Positions 35,220 to 44,052 of a DNA stretch of 64,000 nt are shown in pieces. Location: the NCBI RefSeq assembly GCF_009729015.1, contig NZ_CP045482.1, positions 2,104,001 to 2,168,000 on the forward strand. The letters run 5' to 3'. Made by a program: the position numbers and the translations under genes. Every line of letters starts with the position of its first letter. Position 1 is the first letter of the stretch. Below the pieces are notes generated by a model, which saw only the letters and a list, made by a program, of their open reading frames with translations, was not told the origin of the DNA and did not search any database. Source of the DNA: Acidianus ambivalens (GTDB lineage Archaea; Thermoproteota; Thermoprotei_A; Sulfolobales; Sulfolobaceae).

Positions 35220-35915
35220 ATGCTAGTTACAGCACCTTTTGCAGGGCCAGTAAGTTTTCCATTGCTGGTGGCTAAAGAATTAGGAGAGGAGCAAATTAAT
35301 TTAAAAAACTCATGTGAAACCAATGAAATAGGAGATATAGTCCTAGATTCTATAACTAATATTGCTAAATTAAAATTGAAAGGATATAAGATAGTTGCAG
35401 GAGTTTACATAGATATGTATAGTATTCTAGGCAATAAGAATTCTACTAGGGTTTATACAATAAGAGCAGGAACGTTAGCAGATATAAATGCTCGCCTTTA
35501 TGCAAAATATACTAATAAAGAAGTTATAAATACTGATGCTAACTCCGCTGTTAAGAAAGCAGAAGAAGGGAATCTAGCAATAGTTGGGATAGAGGTAAAA
35601 TTGGGTGAAAAACTTGAGGATGAATTTGACAGATTAGGTTTGAGGGCACCTTCTTGTGTAATTTACTCTAGAGTTGATTCTAGTAATTTGTTAAAAATGT
35701 ACGAAAAGGGAATACGTATAATTAAGGAAGATCCTAAGAATTCTGCTAAAATAATATCTTCTTTATCTAAATATTATCCTTTAAATGTAATGGAAAACAT
35801 AATAGGTCATTATAATCATAGATTAACAACAAACTTTTACGAATTAAAGAAATCCATAGAAGTGTATTCGCAAATTGTACCTTCAGTGTCCGATTTACAA
35901 TTAGGTTTTTCTTAA
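35220..35915 (+). CDS. Conserved archaeal protein of unknown function (possibly DUF3834)
   Basis: 231 residues. MLVTAPFAGPVSFPLLVAKELG at the start and VRVYTIRAGTLAD-type text (TRVYTIRAGTLADINARLYAKY) resemble periplasmic-binding-protein or ABC substrate-binding-like folds without a signal peptide. I recall similar Sulfolobales proteins under DUF3834, with low certainty. The gene overlaps the convergent CBS gene by 15 bases. Its promoter would lie in the 41-base gap to the divergent hydrolase. Confidence 0.55.
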   Translation: MLVTAPFAGPVSFPLLVAKELGEEQINLKNSCETNEIGDIVLDSITNIAKLKLKGYKIVAGVYIDMYSILGNKNSTRVYTIRAGTLADINARLYAKYTNKEVINTDANSAVKKAEEGNLAIVGIEVKLGEKLEDEFDRLGLRAPSCVIYSRVDSSNLLKMYEKGIRIIKEDPKNSAKIISSLSKYYPLNVMENIIGHYNHRLTTNFYELKKSIEVYSQIVPSVSDLQLGFS

Positions 35916-36731
35916 AAATTGTAAATGTAATTGATAATGTAGTGCTATTAATAAGTCTCTTTCGGTTATTATTCCTTTAGGTCTAGATTCATCATCTAAT
36001 ATTAACAAGGAGCCAATGTTCTTCTCTATTAAAGTAGCAGCTGCTTCATTTATAGATCTATCTTCTTCTATGCTTATTGGCGGGGTGCTCATTATATCAG
36101 TGACTTTCTTACTAAAGAAGTAGTCTGGATCTAATTTTTCTACGCTCTTCGAAGCAGCCTTTATACAATCAGCAGCTGTCACTATTCCTATTACCTTTCC
36201 TTCGTCATCAACTACAGGTAATCTCCTAAATCCTCTATGTAGCATTTGTCTTGTTGCTTGCACAAGGTCAACATCTTTATTTATTGTAGTTACTTTTTTA
36301 CTCATGAACATACTAACTGGAAATAGAACCTCAAGATCTTGAAAACTCAAGAGCATTTCTCTTTCTGTTACTATACCAGTTGGTCTACCTAAGTCATCTA
36401 CAACTGGTAAAGATCCGAAGTTCCTTGTTACCATGATAGTTATTGCCTCCAATATATCATCTTTTTCGTTTACAACCGCAGGATTTGGAGTCATGTATAA
36501 AGATGCCTTCATATTACTCATTTTATATAAATCTCCTTGGCTACAACTTTGAGGACAGAAACTAAGGTAAACAGAAAGTAAATCTCTAGTAGAAAGTATT
36601 CCTTCTACCTTCTCATTAGCTATTATTACTCGTCCAATGCCTCTCTCATTAATCCTCTTAAAAGCCTGCATTAAGTTATCTTCAATTGAAATTATAGGAG
36701 GCCTTAATACCTCTAATGTCTTTACTATCAT
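35901..36731 (-). CDS. Protein with four CBS domains
   Basis: 276 residues made of two Bateman modules. CBS repeats can be seen at roughly residues 8-65, 78-130, 140-195 and 210-268, each with a form of xGVVTxRD (EGILSTRDLL, PTGIVTEREMLL, VIGIVTAADCIK, PKGIITERDLLI). CBS pairs bind adenosine nucleotides and report energy state. There is no catalytic domain. It is divergent from the NUDIX gene, 31 bases apart. The first repeat is interrupted by a Cys-containing segment (FCPQSCSQG). Confidence 0.88.
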   Translation of the reverse strand: MIVKTLEVLRPPIISIEDNLMQAFKRINERGIGRVIIANEKVEGILSTRDLLSVYLSFCPQSCSQGDLYKMSNMKASLYMTPNPAVVNEKDDILEAITIMVTRNFGSLPVVDDLGRPTGIVTEREMLLSFQDLEVLFPVSMFMSKKVTTINKDVDLVQATRQMLHRGFRRLPVVDDEGKVIGIVTAADCIKAASKSVEKLDPDYFFSKKVTDIMSTPPISIEEDRSINEAAATLIEKNIGSLLILDDESRPKGIITERDLLIALHYQLHLQFLRKT

Positions 36732-36762
36732 ACAAGAATATTGTAAGAAGAGGTAAAAAAGA

Positions 36763-37218
36763 TTGGAGCTACATACATGTCTTAGTATTATAATTCAATC
36801 TGACAAATTATTAATGATAAAAAAGAAGAGGGGATTAGGAGAGGGACTTATAACTTTTCCTGGAGGAAAAGTAGAAGAGAACGAAACTCCTTTAGAATGT
36901 GCAATAAGGGAAACAGAAGAGGAAGTTGGCGTAAAAATAATAAATCCGCGAAAAGTAGGTGTTATTACATTTAAGCAAATCAATGGTAACGTTCAAGTAA
37001 TGCATGTGTATTTAGCTACAGAATTTATAGGCATCTTAAAAGAAAGTGATGAAGCTATACCTATTTGGGTACAGCGTAGTGATTTACCATTTAAGAATAT
37101 GTGGATTGATGATAGAATATGGTTACCTTTAGTTCTTGAGGGGAAATACGTAAATTGTGTATTTGAATTTACAAATGATTGGAAATTTATGGTTTCATCT
37201 TTATGTGAATTTGCATGA
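36763..37218 (+). CDS. NUDIX hydrolase, MutT/MTH1-like
   Basis: 151 residues from TTG 36763 (GAGGT upstream). The NUDIX box GGKVEENETPLECAIRETEE followed by EVGV is complete. KKKRGLGEGLITFPGGKVE before it is like the oxidised-purine-nucleotide hydrolases, so cleaning of 8-oxo-dGTP is the best guess. The first ATG would remove the conserved first strand, which supports TTG. It overlaps the convergent gene by 18 bases. Confidence 0.83.
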   Translation: MELHTCLSIIIQSDKLLMIKKKRGLGEGLITFPGGKVEENETPLECAIRETEEEVGVKIINPRKVGVITFKQINGNVQVMHVYLATEFIGILKESDEAIPIWVQRSDLPFKNMWIDDRIWLPLVLEGKYVNCVFEFTNDWKFMVSSLCEFA

Positions 37219-37449
37219 TTTTGGCTTTCCAAATAATATTTTAAGGACTTTAGACAAGCATAAATCTTGACTTTCTTTACACTCGAAAATTTTTACGCCT
37301 TTATTCCGATACTGTTCTATTTTTTCCCTAGTTAACGTCTTAACTATTATTACTTGTAGATTTTCTTCATTTTTATTTTCATCTTCCTCTATTTCTCCAT
37401 TATCCTTTATTATGTAAGTTTTCCCATTTTCAAAACTTATTCTATACAT
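37201..37449 (-). CDS. Hypothetical protein, 82 residues
   Basis: Not recognised. Beta-rich N-terminus (MYRISFENGKTYIIKDNGEIEE), then a parallel-strand-like VIIVKTLTREKIEQYRNKGVKIFECKE, which might be a receiver-like or Fe-Mo-cofactor-like half domain (compare dinitrogenase-cofactor proteins), ending with two Cys. No function assigned. Lies eight bases downstream of a small membrane protein gene on the same strand. Confidence 0.55.
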   Translation of the reverse strand: MYRISFENGKTYIIKDNGEIEEDENKNEENLQVIIVKTLTREKIEQYRNKGVKIFECKESQDLCLSKVLKILFGKPKSCKFT

Positions 37450-37457
37450 ATCTTCAC

Positions 37458-37649
37458 CTAGAAGAATATTATTGAGACTAGAAAAGATACTATTCCAACG
37501 CTTAAAAGTATGCCTCCTAACGCAAATAAGTCCTTTTTATTTATAGTAGAAGGTGCAAATTTTGTTAGTATTATATAGCCTATTCCGAATACACTTGTAA
37601 CTGAAGCTATAACTAATAGTGTTAATTTGAATAGTAGTAGGATATCCAT
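37458..37649 (-). CDS. Small membrane protein, 63 residues
   Basis: Two hydrophobic helices (residues about 3-28 and 42-63) joined by a short polar loop, FAPSTINKKD. No motif. It might act with the next gene downstream. Size and topology resemble many Sulfolobales small membrane proteins of unknown role. Confidence 0.6.
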   Translation of the reverse strand: MDILLLFKLTLLVIASVTSVFGIGYIILTKFAPSTINKKDLFALGGILLSVGIVSFLVSIIFF

Positions 37650-37704
37650 AGATATATATCAATTTCTATAGATAAAAAAGTTTATAACGATTTTGATAGA
37701 ATAA

Positions 37705-38670
37705 TCAGCTCATCATAGATAAATATTTTTCTATAAAACTTATTGAAATATCTAGTCTATAAGAGGTGTTCATATGTCCGTCTTCATATTCTTCATAGTA
37801 ATGCTCTATGCCCATCTTCTTCATCTTATTGTGAAGAATTCTAGCACCATATTGAATGTTATATTCGTCCTTTACTCCTACATCAATAAATACGCCCTTA
37901 TTCTTTAATTTTTCTCCAAGCTTTTCTATTATTCTTACCGGATCTTTCTCTAACCATTTTTTCCATAAATCTTCTATAATTTCTCCAGAATCCAAATCAA
38001 AAGGAAGTAATATTTTTCCTTCTGGACTAGGAGAATAGAATGCTGACATGCCTATTATGTTAAGTACGTTTAAGTCTTCCTTTTTCTTTTTATTTTGTTT
38101 TTTCCAAAAATTATTTAGCCATTCTTCTGGGGAAGAGAATTTTCTCAAATATGGTATTACTCTAGGAAACATTGGCAGGTAAACATACTCAAAGTATGCG
38201 TCACCAGAATGAGAAGCTATTGCCTTGATTTCATCATATTTCATGCCTAAGACTAGTGCACCATAACCACCGGATGATTTTCCTATCAAGCCTATTTTTC
38301 TACTCTTATATTTTTCTTCTAGATATGGTATTAATTCCTTTATCAAAAAATCTTCATAAAAACCTACAGCTTGCGAGTTAATGTATTGATTTCCTCCTAC
38401 TTTTGTAAACATGTCCGGTAGAACTATAATTGAACCATTAATTTTACCCTCTTTCTTAAGTCTCTCTACTCTACTTAGAATGTCCTCAGATAATGGATCA
38501 TAATTTAACATTGATAGCGAAGATCCAAGAAATCCACTTAAGTAAATTATTATTGGCTTACCAATAGGATCTTCTGGTTCTATTATACCGATACGTCTAA
38601 TATAAGGATCTTGCAAAGGATTATCCTTCAAAATTTCGCTTTCGAAACTGATAAAATTTAATCTTATCAT
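37705..38670 (-). CDS. Alpha/beta-hydrolase, esterase-D-like
   Basis: 321 residues. IIIYLSGFLGSSLSM provides the oxyanion region and IGLIGKSSGGYGALVLG the nucleophile elbow (GxSxG as GKSSG). A later DVGVKDEYN and EEYEDGHMNTSYR hold plausible catalytic Asp and His. A Lys-rich insertion (KKQNKKKKED) lies between. The family includes S-formylglutathione hydrolase and feruloyl-esterase-like enzymes; the substrate is open. ATG overlaps the stop of the upstream DUF429 gene (ATGA). Confidence 0.78.
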   Translation of the reverse strand: MIRLNFISFESEILKDNPLQDPYIRRIGIIEPEDPIGKPIIIYLSGFLGSSLSMLNYDPLSEDILSRVERLKKEGKINGSIIVLPDMFTKVGGNQYINSQAVGFYEDFLIKELIPYLEEKYKSRKIGLIGKSSGGYGALVLGMKYDEIKAIASHSGDAYFEYVYLPMFPRVIPYLRKFSSPEEWLNNFWKKQNKKKKEDLNVLNIIGMSAFYSPSPEGKILLPFDLDSGEIIEDLWKKWLEKDPVRIIEKLGEKLKNKGVFIDVGVKDEYNIQYGARILHNKMKKMGIEHYYEEYEDGHMNTSYRLDISISFIEKYLSMMS

Positions 38671-39191
38671 TGATTACCTATGTGTGGAAGTGTATAATAA
38701 CCTTCACTCATTTTAATCGGCTTAGGAAAACCTTTAGGTAATAAGTAAATTGTTCCATCATTAGCAGAAATTTCCAGAGCAAGATGATTATCATAGGCAT
38801 AAGCTGTAATGGCACAAATTACCGCATCTATCTCGTCTTTCTTTCTTGAGTATTCTTTCCAATTAATTCCCAAATTTTTCATTGATGATGTCGGATGAGT
38901 TTCTATAATATTTGGTAATAAACTAGAAAGTTTAATGGCTCTTTTTACCAGACTAACCATAAAAGATGGAGGTAAAACCTTGTAACCATTTCTTATCATC
39001 TTTTTATCTACCTCTCTAAATCCTTTAGAGAGAGATAAAGGAGAATCAATACTCGTCACTTTTGCGTCTTTGCAGTAATTAATGATTTCTTCATCAGTAG
39101 ATAGGAATTTTACTTGTATTCTATTATCTATCATTTTTGCTACTGCAGATTTTCTCTTTACTGCTAAATCAACTCCACAATAAATAAAAAT
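38667..39191 (-). CDS. DUF429-family protein (predicted RNase H-like nuclease), probable ATT start
   Basis: The first ATG (39134) gives 155 residues, but the conserved N-terminal strand, IYCGVDLAVKRKSAVAK with the Asp after G-V, lies in frame just upstream. A TAG at 39204-39206 limits the frame, and between it and the conserved part no ATG, GTG or TTG exists, only ATT codons (39189-39191 or 39183-39185); GAGG at about 39201-39204 could serve as ribosome-binding site. Downstream SIDSPLSLSKGFREVDKK and KKDEIDAVICAITAYAY are typical DUF429. Coordinates use the first ATT. Function is predicted from the RNase H-like fold only. Confidence 0.65.
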   Translation of the reverse strand: MFIYCGVDLAVKRKSAVAKMIDNRIQVKFLSTDEEIINYCKDAKVTSIDSPLSLSKGFREVDKKMIRNGYKVLPPSFMVSLVKRAIKLSSLLPNIIETHPTSSMKNLGINWKEYSRKKDEIDAVICAITAYAYDNHLALEISANDGTIYLLPKGFPKPIKMSEGYYTLPHIGNQ

Positions 39192-39211
39192 GAGCTGTCC
39201 CCTCTAATCTT

Positions 39212-39910
39212 ATGAAAAAGCCAATAATATTAATAAATTTCAAGGCTTACGAGAACTCTTTCGGAAAAAAAGGGGTAGACATTGCAAAAAGGATAGAGAA
39301 AGTATCCACAGAGTATTCTACTGAAGTTATTTTATCCGTTCCTGCTACCATGATACCCATTCTTTCTCAGGAGGTATCATTACCTATTTATGCACAACAC
39401 GTTGATTCTTATCCTTTAGGTGCACATACTGGATCTTTATTACCAGAGATGATAAAAGAAGCTGGAGCAAAAGGAACATTGTTAAATCATAGCGAGAAAA
39501 GGATAAGAGCAGATGAAATACATGATGCATTAATCAGATTAAATAGACTAGGCTTGGAATCAGTAGTTTGTGTAGATAGGTATGAGCTTGTAGAGCCAAT
39601 GGCTCTGTTAAAACCTACAGCTATCTTAATAGAACCGCCAGAATTAATAGGTTCCGGAATTTCTGTATCAAAAGCTAAGCCAGAAGTAATAACTAATGCT
39701 GTTAAAGAAATTTCTAAAGTACCTGGAGTATTTATAATAGCTGGGGCAGGAATAAGTAGTGGAGAAGACGTTTATACTGCAGTAAAATTAGGGGCAGATG
39801 GAATAGGTGTTGCTAGTGCAGTAATGAAAGCTAAGGAACCGGAAAAGGTAGTAGAAGATTTCATAAAAAGTGGGATAAAGGCAATGGATGAGAAAAATGA
39901 TAGAAATTAG
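39212..39910 (+). CDS. tpiA: Triosephosphate isomerase, archaeal short type
   Basis: 232 residues, about 20 fewer than bacterial enzymes, as is normal for archaea (tetrameric form). INFKAYENSFG holds the substrate Asn and Lys, LLNHSEKRI the catalytic His, and AILIEPPELIGSG the catalytic Glu with the following loop; IAGAGISSGEDV binds phosphate. ATG 39212 is only 20 bases from the divergent DUF429 start, so each promoter overlaps the other gene. Confidence 0.95.
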   Translation: MKKPIILINFKAYENSFGKKGVDIAKRIEKVSTEYSTEVILSVPATMIPILSQEVSLPIYAQHVDSYPLGAHTGSLLPEMIKEAGAKGTLLNHSEKRIRADEIHDALIRLNRLGLESVVCVDRYELVEPMALLKPTAILIEPPELIGSGISVSKAKPEVITNAVKEISKVPGVFIIAGAGISSGEDVYTAVKLGADGIGVASAVMKAKEPEKVVEDFIKSGIKAMDEKNDRN

Positions 39911-40340
39911 GACTCATAGTGCTTTACATGTGCTAAAGGGTGCAACAAGAAAAGTTTTAGGCGTTAAGTGGACTGCAAGTACTTATGTTAACGGTCCTCA
40001 TGGTAGGCTAACTGTTCAATTTGAGAGAAAACCAACCGAAGAGGAAATTAATCGAATATTTGTAGAAGCTCAAAACAAAATAAATGAAGGCTTGCCATTT
40101 ATTACTGAAAAGCTAAGCAGAGAAGATGCAGAGAAAAAATATGGGGATGAAATTTATGATTTATTTCCAGTGCCTCCAGAAGTAAAAGAGCTTTACATTG
40201 TAATAATTCCAGGATGGAACATAAATGCTTGCAATAAACAACATGTTAGTAATACAAAAGAAATTGGAGAAATAAAATTAGATCATTGGAGATATAGGAA
40301 CACAAAGAAACTGTTAGAATTATCATTTAATGTCATTTAG
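39897..40340 (+). CDS. Alanyl/threonyl-tRNA editing-domain protein (AlaX/SAD-like)
   Basis: 147 residues. HSALHVLKGA (H7, H11) and ACNKQHV near the C-terminus form the HxxxH...CxxxH zinc site of the second-additional-domain fold, which deacylates mischarged tRNA. ATG 39897 gives MIEIRTHSALHVLKG; an ATG nine bases earlier is possible. It overlaps tpiA by 14 bases. It is shorter than AlaX proteins with glycine motifs and could be a free-standing trans-editing factor for Ala-tRNA or Thr-tRNA. Confidence 0.8.
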   Translation: MIEIRTHSALHVLKGATRKVLGVKWTASTYVNGPHGRLTVQFERKPTEEEINRIFVEAQNKINEGLPFITEKLSREDAEKKYGDEIYDLFPVPPEVKELYIVIIPGWNINACNKQHVSNTKEIGEIKLDHWRYRNTKKLLELSFNVI

Positions 40341-40655
40341 CTTCTTAGAATATTTCTCAAGCACTGCAGAGACTTCGTTCATTGCCTCTTCATAAATCTT
40401 AAGAAGCTGTTGTACTTTATCCGAAATGACTGTTCCACCTGCATTCTTTCCTCCTTTTTTCATTTCTATTCCTCCTATTTCTGATTCAATTTTTCTCACG
40501 TATTCCCAAGCAAATTTATATGATAAGTTAAGATTTTCGGCAGCTTTAGAAATAGACCCAGTATTAATTATCTCTTTTAATAATTCAACTCCGCCTTTAC
40601 CTAACACAGATTTTCCATTATCGTCTTCTATCCAGATTTTAAAATTAAATTTCAT
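40323..40655 (-). CDS. ModE-like winged-helix regulator without ligand domain
   Basis: 110 residues. LGKGGVELLKEIINTGSISKAAENLNLSYKFAWEYVRKIE is the LysR-like winged helix of ModE, and the KKGGKNAGGTVISDKVQQLL wing matches too. The molybdate-binding MOP domains are absent, so it is the short DNA-binding form. The ATG overlaps the purK stop by four bases, which ties it to the purEK transcript. Targets are not evident. Confidence 0.82.
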   Translation of the reverse strand: MKFNFKIWIEDDNGKSVLGKGGVELLKEIINTGSISKAAENLNLSYKFAWEYVRKIESEIGGIEMKKGGKNAGGTVISDKVQQLLKIYEEAMNEVSAVLEKYSKKLNDIK

Positions 40656-41743
40656 AAGTCCAATCCTTGAGGATATATTAGCTTCATAACATTATCAATT
40701 TTTTCTTTTACATCCTCCAAATTATCTCCTATAATATTCACGTGACCCATTTTTCTCCTTTTCCTAACTTCGCTTTTCCCATACCAGTATACTTTGCCAA
40801 ATTTTAATACGTCCTTAGGAACTTCTCCTACACCAAGTATATTTACCATTCCAGAAGGGGAAAGTATTCTTGTTGATCCTAACTCTAAATCTGCTATAGC
40901 TCTTATATGTTGTTCAAATTGTGAAGTTTCCGCTCCGTCTAACGTATAATGTCCAGTATTGTGAACCCTTGGTGCAATCTCGTTTATTAAGACTTCGTTA
41001 CCTCTAACAAAGAATTCAATACCAATTGTACCTATATAATCCAGTTCTCTAGTTAATCTATCCGCGATTTCGATCATTTTATCGTTATAATACGGTCCAT
41101 AGTTGTAAACTAAAATTCCCTTCTCATTATAATTGAATGTAGGGGTAAAGGCCTTAAACTCCCTTCTGCTCCTAGTAGCTATTATTGAAGCTTCAAAATC
41201 AAAATTCACGTATTCCTCTACTACAAATTTACATTTCATATCCTTTATAAATTGATATTTATCTACATCTCCATGTATAAAATACTGTCCTTTTCCGTCA
41301 TATCCACCTCTTGACTGTTTTAAAACGCCCTCATTGTTAAATTCATCCTTAAGTATTTTCAAAGCTTCTTCTCCATCATTAGCTACATAAAATCTAGGTA
41401 CGGGAAAACCGTGATCTCTCAAGAATTCTTTTTCCTTATATCTCTCCCTTTTTAACTCTACAGAATTAATCCTAGGATACAATTTCCCTTTTTCTTCAGC
41501 GTAATCTAAAGCTTTCTCACTTACATGTTCAAATTCAAAGGTTACTATATCTGATGAGTCTACAAGTTCTTTATATTGATCTTCTGAGAAGCACTTATCC
41601 GCAATTTTACATGCTGGCTCATCCTTATTGCCAAGTACATAAAATTCAAATGGAAATTTTCTTCCTTCTAATATTAACATCCAGCCTAGTTGACCTCCGC
41701 CTAATATTCCAATCTTAAGCTTGGAGAGAGGTTGATAAGACAT
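40652..41743 (-). CDS. purK: 5-(Carboxyamino)imidazole ribonucleotide synthase
   Basis: ATP-grasp enzyme of purine synthesis that carboxylates AIR with bicarbonate. 363 residues. GILGGGQLGWMLI is the N-terminal nucleotide-like motif, GVLKQSRGGYDGKGQY the ATP-grasp loop and FEFVRG-like GIEFFVRGNEVLINEIAPRVHNTGHYT the metal and substrate site. Starts 29 bases inside purE. Confidence 0.93.
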   Translation of the reverse strand: MSYQPLSKLKIGILGGGQLGWMLILEGRKFPFEFYVLGNKDEPACKIADKCFSEDQYKELVDSSDIVTFEFEHVSEKALDYAEEKGKLYPRINSVELKRERYKEKEFLRDHGFPVPRFYVANDGEEALKILKDEFNNEGVLKQSRGGYDGKGQYFIHGDVDKYQFIKDMKCKFVVEEYVNFDFEASIIATRSRREFKAFTPTFNYNEKGILVYNYGPYYNDKMIEIADRLTRELDYIGTIGIEFFVRGNEVLINEIAPRVHNTGHYTLDGAETSQFEQHIRAIADLELGSTRILSPSGMVNILGVGEVPKDVLKFGKVYWYGKSEVRKRRKMGHVNIIGDNLEDVKEKIDNVMKLIYPQGLDL

Positions 41744-42191
41744 CGTTTTTCATATCTTCCATAAATTTATTTAACTTTTCTTCTAAATCTTTATATTTTA
41801 TCGAAAGTATTCTGATTGCCAATAGTGCTGCATTTTTAGCTCCACCTATTGCTACAGTTGCTACTGGGACTCCGTAAGGCATTTGAACAATTGATAATAG
41901 TGAATCTAATCCATTAAGATTTTTAGAAGGAATGGGAACTCCAATTACTGGTAGAGTAGTTAAAGATGCGGTCATTCCAGGCAAGTGTGCAGCTCCTCCT
42001 GCGCCAGCTATTATAACTTCAATTCCTCTAGATCTTGCGGTCTTTGCGTATTCAACCATAAACTCTGGAGTTCTATGGGCAGATACAACTTTTACTTCAT
42101 AACTGACTCCAAATGACTTTAATACATCTACCGCCTCTTTCATGTATTCCCAATCGGATTTACTTCCCATTATTACTCCTACAAGTGGCAT
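41715..42191 (-). CDS. purE: N5-CAIR mutase, catalytic subunit
   Basis: 158 residues. MGSKSDWEYMKEAV, VVSAHRTPEFM and AGAGGAAHLPGMTASLTTLPVIGVP are the class I PurE signatures with the catalytic His. Moves the carboxylate group to C4 of the imidazole ring. First gene of purE-purK-modE-like; its promoter lies in the 53-base gap to the divergent flavoprotein gene. Confidence 0.95.
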   Translation of the reverse strand: MPLVGVIMGSKSDWEYMKEAVDVLKSFGVSYEVKVVSAHRTPEFMVEYAKTARSRGIEVIIAGAGGAAHLPGMTASLTTLPVIGVPIPSKNLNGLDSLLSIVQMPYGVPVATVAIGGAKNAALLAIRILSIKYKDLEEKLNKFMEDMKNDVLSTSLQA

Positions 42192-42244
42192 AAAATCTTA
42201 AGGGGCTTAAGTATTATAAGGTTTTTTAATCAAGAGACTAACTG

Positions 42245-43114
42245 ATGGAAGTATATAACGAGAAGGAATTATATAATTCCATTAAGGACGCTTATTTAAG
42301 TGGTAAAAAGGTAATGATTATAGGTTATGGGAAGCATTCAAACCCTAGAAAATCTGATATTTATCTGAAAATTAAAATGGACTACTATAAAATAGAGAAA
42401 GAAGGTTATGTCGAGGCTTATGCAGGGGCTTCTGTCGATAAGATAAGGGAGGAAGCGTCAGAGTATGGATTACTATTACCATGCTTGTATGACGGAAGTA
42501 TCGGCGGACTTTTAGCAAACAATGAGTTTTCTCCTCTATCTACACGTTATGGTAAACCTTACGATTTTACTGAGAAAGTATTTTTTATTACTCTTTTTGG
42601 TAAAATTTCATGGAAAATTATTATAGGTAGTAAAGGTAGATTAGGTGCAATATATAAGGCAAGGTTAAAATTATTTCCAAAACCTACTAAGGTTTTTACT
42701 TTTGAAAAGTCATTTAATAAAAAAGATGAAACTATAGCTTATGTTAATAAGTTAATGCATTTAAAACCTTTAGCGATGCTTGTTGAATATGATGGAAAAT
42801 ATACTATTCATGCATCTTACGATTTTGATGCCGAAATACATGGATTTTCAAAGGATGAAGGAGTAGCAACTATTGAAGAAAACAATAGTAGGAATGGATA
42901 TTACGTTAATACTCCTACTATAGAAGACTTTATGAATGCGATAGAAGATACTCAACCTATTTATGCATATACTGTAGTTGGTTCTGGAATTAGTAAATTC
43001 TATGTAGCTGATGAAGATGTAATAAAGAAATTAAATTATTTTACACACGACGATCTTCCAAGGGTGTATTGGAAATTAAAAGCAATATTAGACTTTAAGA
43101 ACATATTTGCATAG
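42245..43114 (+). CDS. FAD-binding (GlcD/PCMH-type) oxidoreductase-like protein
   Basis: 289 residues. VMIIGYGKHSNP and LLPCLYDGSIGGLLANNEFSPLSTRYG are the FAD-binding segments of the vanillyl-alcohol-oxidase/GlcD fold, and GSKGRLGAIYKARLKLFPKP the third. The C-terminal cap is short and lacks the Fe-S or oxidase domain found in bigger members (about 450 residues). It might work with another subunit. It ends one base into the next gene's possible GTG start. Confidence 0.75.
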   Translation: MEVYNEKELYNSIKDAYLSGKKVMIIGYGKHSNPRKSDIYLKIKMDYYKIEKEGYVEAYAGASVDKIREEASEYGLLLPCLYDGSIGGLLANNEFSPLSTRYGKPYDFTEKVFFITLFGKISWKIIIGSKGRLGAIYKARLKLFPKPTKVFTFEKSFNKKDETIAYVNKLMHLKPLAMLVEYDGKYTIHASYDFDAEIHGFSKDEGVATIEENNSRNGYYVNTPTIEDFMNAIEDTQPIYAYTVVGSGISKFYVADEDVIKKLNYFTHDDLPRVYWKLKAILDFKNIFA

Positions 43115-43122
43115 TGTTGCAC

Positions 43123-44052
43123 ATGACAAGGCATTTTATAATTGATTGTGATACAGCAGAAGATGATATAATGAGCCTTTTTATGCTTTTACGGTACGGA
43201 ATATCTGTAGAAGGAATAACAATAGTTGAAGGCAACATAAGTTTTGATCAAGAAGTAAATAATGCCTTATGGGCATTAGAATTTATAGGCAAGGAAATTC
43301 CAGTTTATCCAGGTAGTCAGAGGCCTCTTGTAAAAAATTATAGAACAGTTGAAAACGTACATGGCAAAGGAGGTATAGGCGATAAAGTTGTTAAACCTAG
43401 CAAATTAAAGGCCAGTAACAAGCATGCAGTGGACGCAATAATAGAACTTGCAGATAGATATGCAGGAGAATTAGAATTTTTAGCAATTTCTCCTTTAACT
43501 AATTTAGCCTTAGCATATTTAAAAGACAAGAGTTTAGCTGACAAAATAAAGAAAGTATGGATTATGGGCGGTACAATATATGGCAGAGGTAATATTACGC
43601 CAGTAGCTGAGTATAATATTTGGGTCGATCCAGATGCTGCTAAAGTAATATTTAATTCTGGCATGGATTTAACAATGGTTGCATGGGATCTTATTACAAA
43701 TTATACAATTAATGATGAAGAATGGGAGAAAATGAAATCTATGAACACTAAACTTTCCTCATTCTATATAGATATTTATACTCATTACAGAAATTATGCT
43801 ATGACTAAACAAAAAATGAAAGGCAATCCACATCCAGACTTAATAACCACGGCTATCGCAATAGATAGCTCTGTCGCAACTAAAGTAGAAAAACAGTACG
43901 TAGATATAGAAAATTGTGAATGCTTAACTAGGGGAATGACTGTTATTGATTACTTGGGAATTTGGAATAAAGAGCCCAATGTAAATGTAGTTTATGAAAT
44001 TAATAAGGAGAAATTCATAAGTATGCTCTATAATCTATTATCTTGGTTTTAA
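43123..44052 (+). CDS. Nucleoside hydrolase (IUNH family)
   Basis: Hydrolyses the N-glycosidic bond of nucleosides. 309 residues from ATG 43123; a GTG at 43114 touching the previous stop is an alternative. DCDTAEDDIM is the calcium-binding Asp cluster, MGGTIYGRGNITPVAEYNIWVDPDAA and PHPDLITTAIAID are other active-site parts. It fits with the purine genes next door as a salvage enzyme. Confidence 0.92.
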   Translation: MTRHFIIDCDTAEDDIMSLFMLLRYGISVEGITIVEGNISFDQEVNNALWALEFIGKEIPVYPGSQRPLVKNYRTVENVHGKGGIGDKVVKPSKLKASNKHAVDAIIELADRYAGELEFLAISPLTNLALAYLKDKSLADKIKKVWIMGGTIYGRGNITPVAEYNIWVDPDAAKVIFNSGMDLTMVAWDLITNYTINDEEWEKMKSMNTKLSSFYIDIYTHYRNYAMTKQKMKGNPHPDLITTAIAIDSSVATKVEKQYVDIENCECLTRGMTVIDYLGIWNKEPNVNVVYEINKEKFISMLYNLLSWF

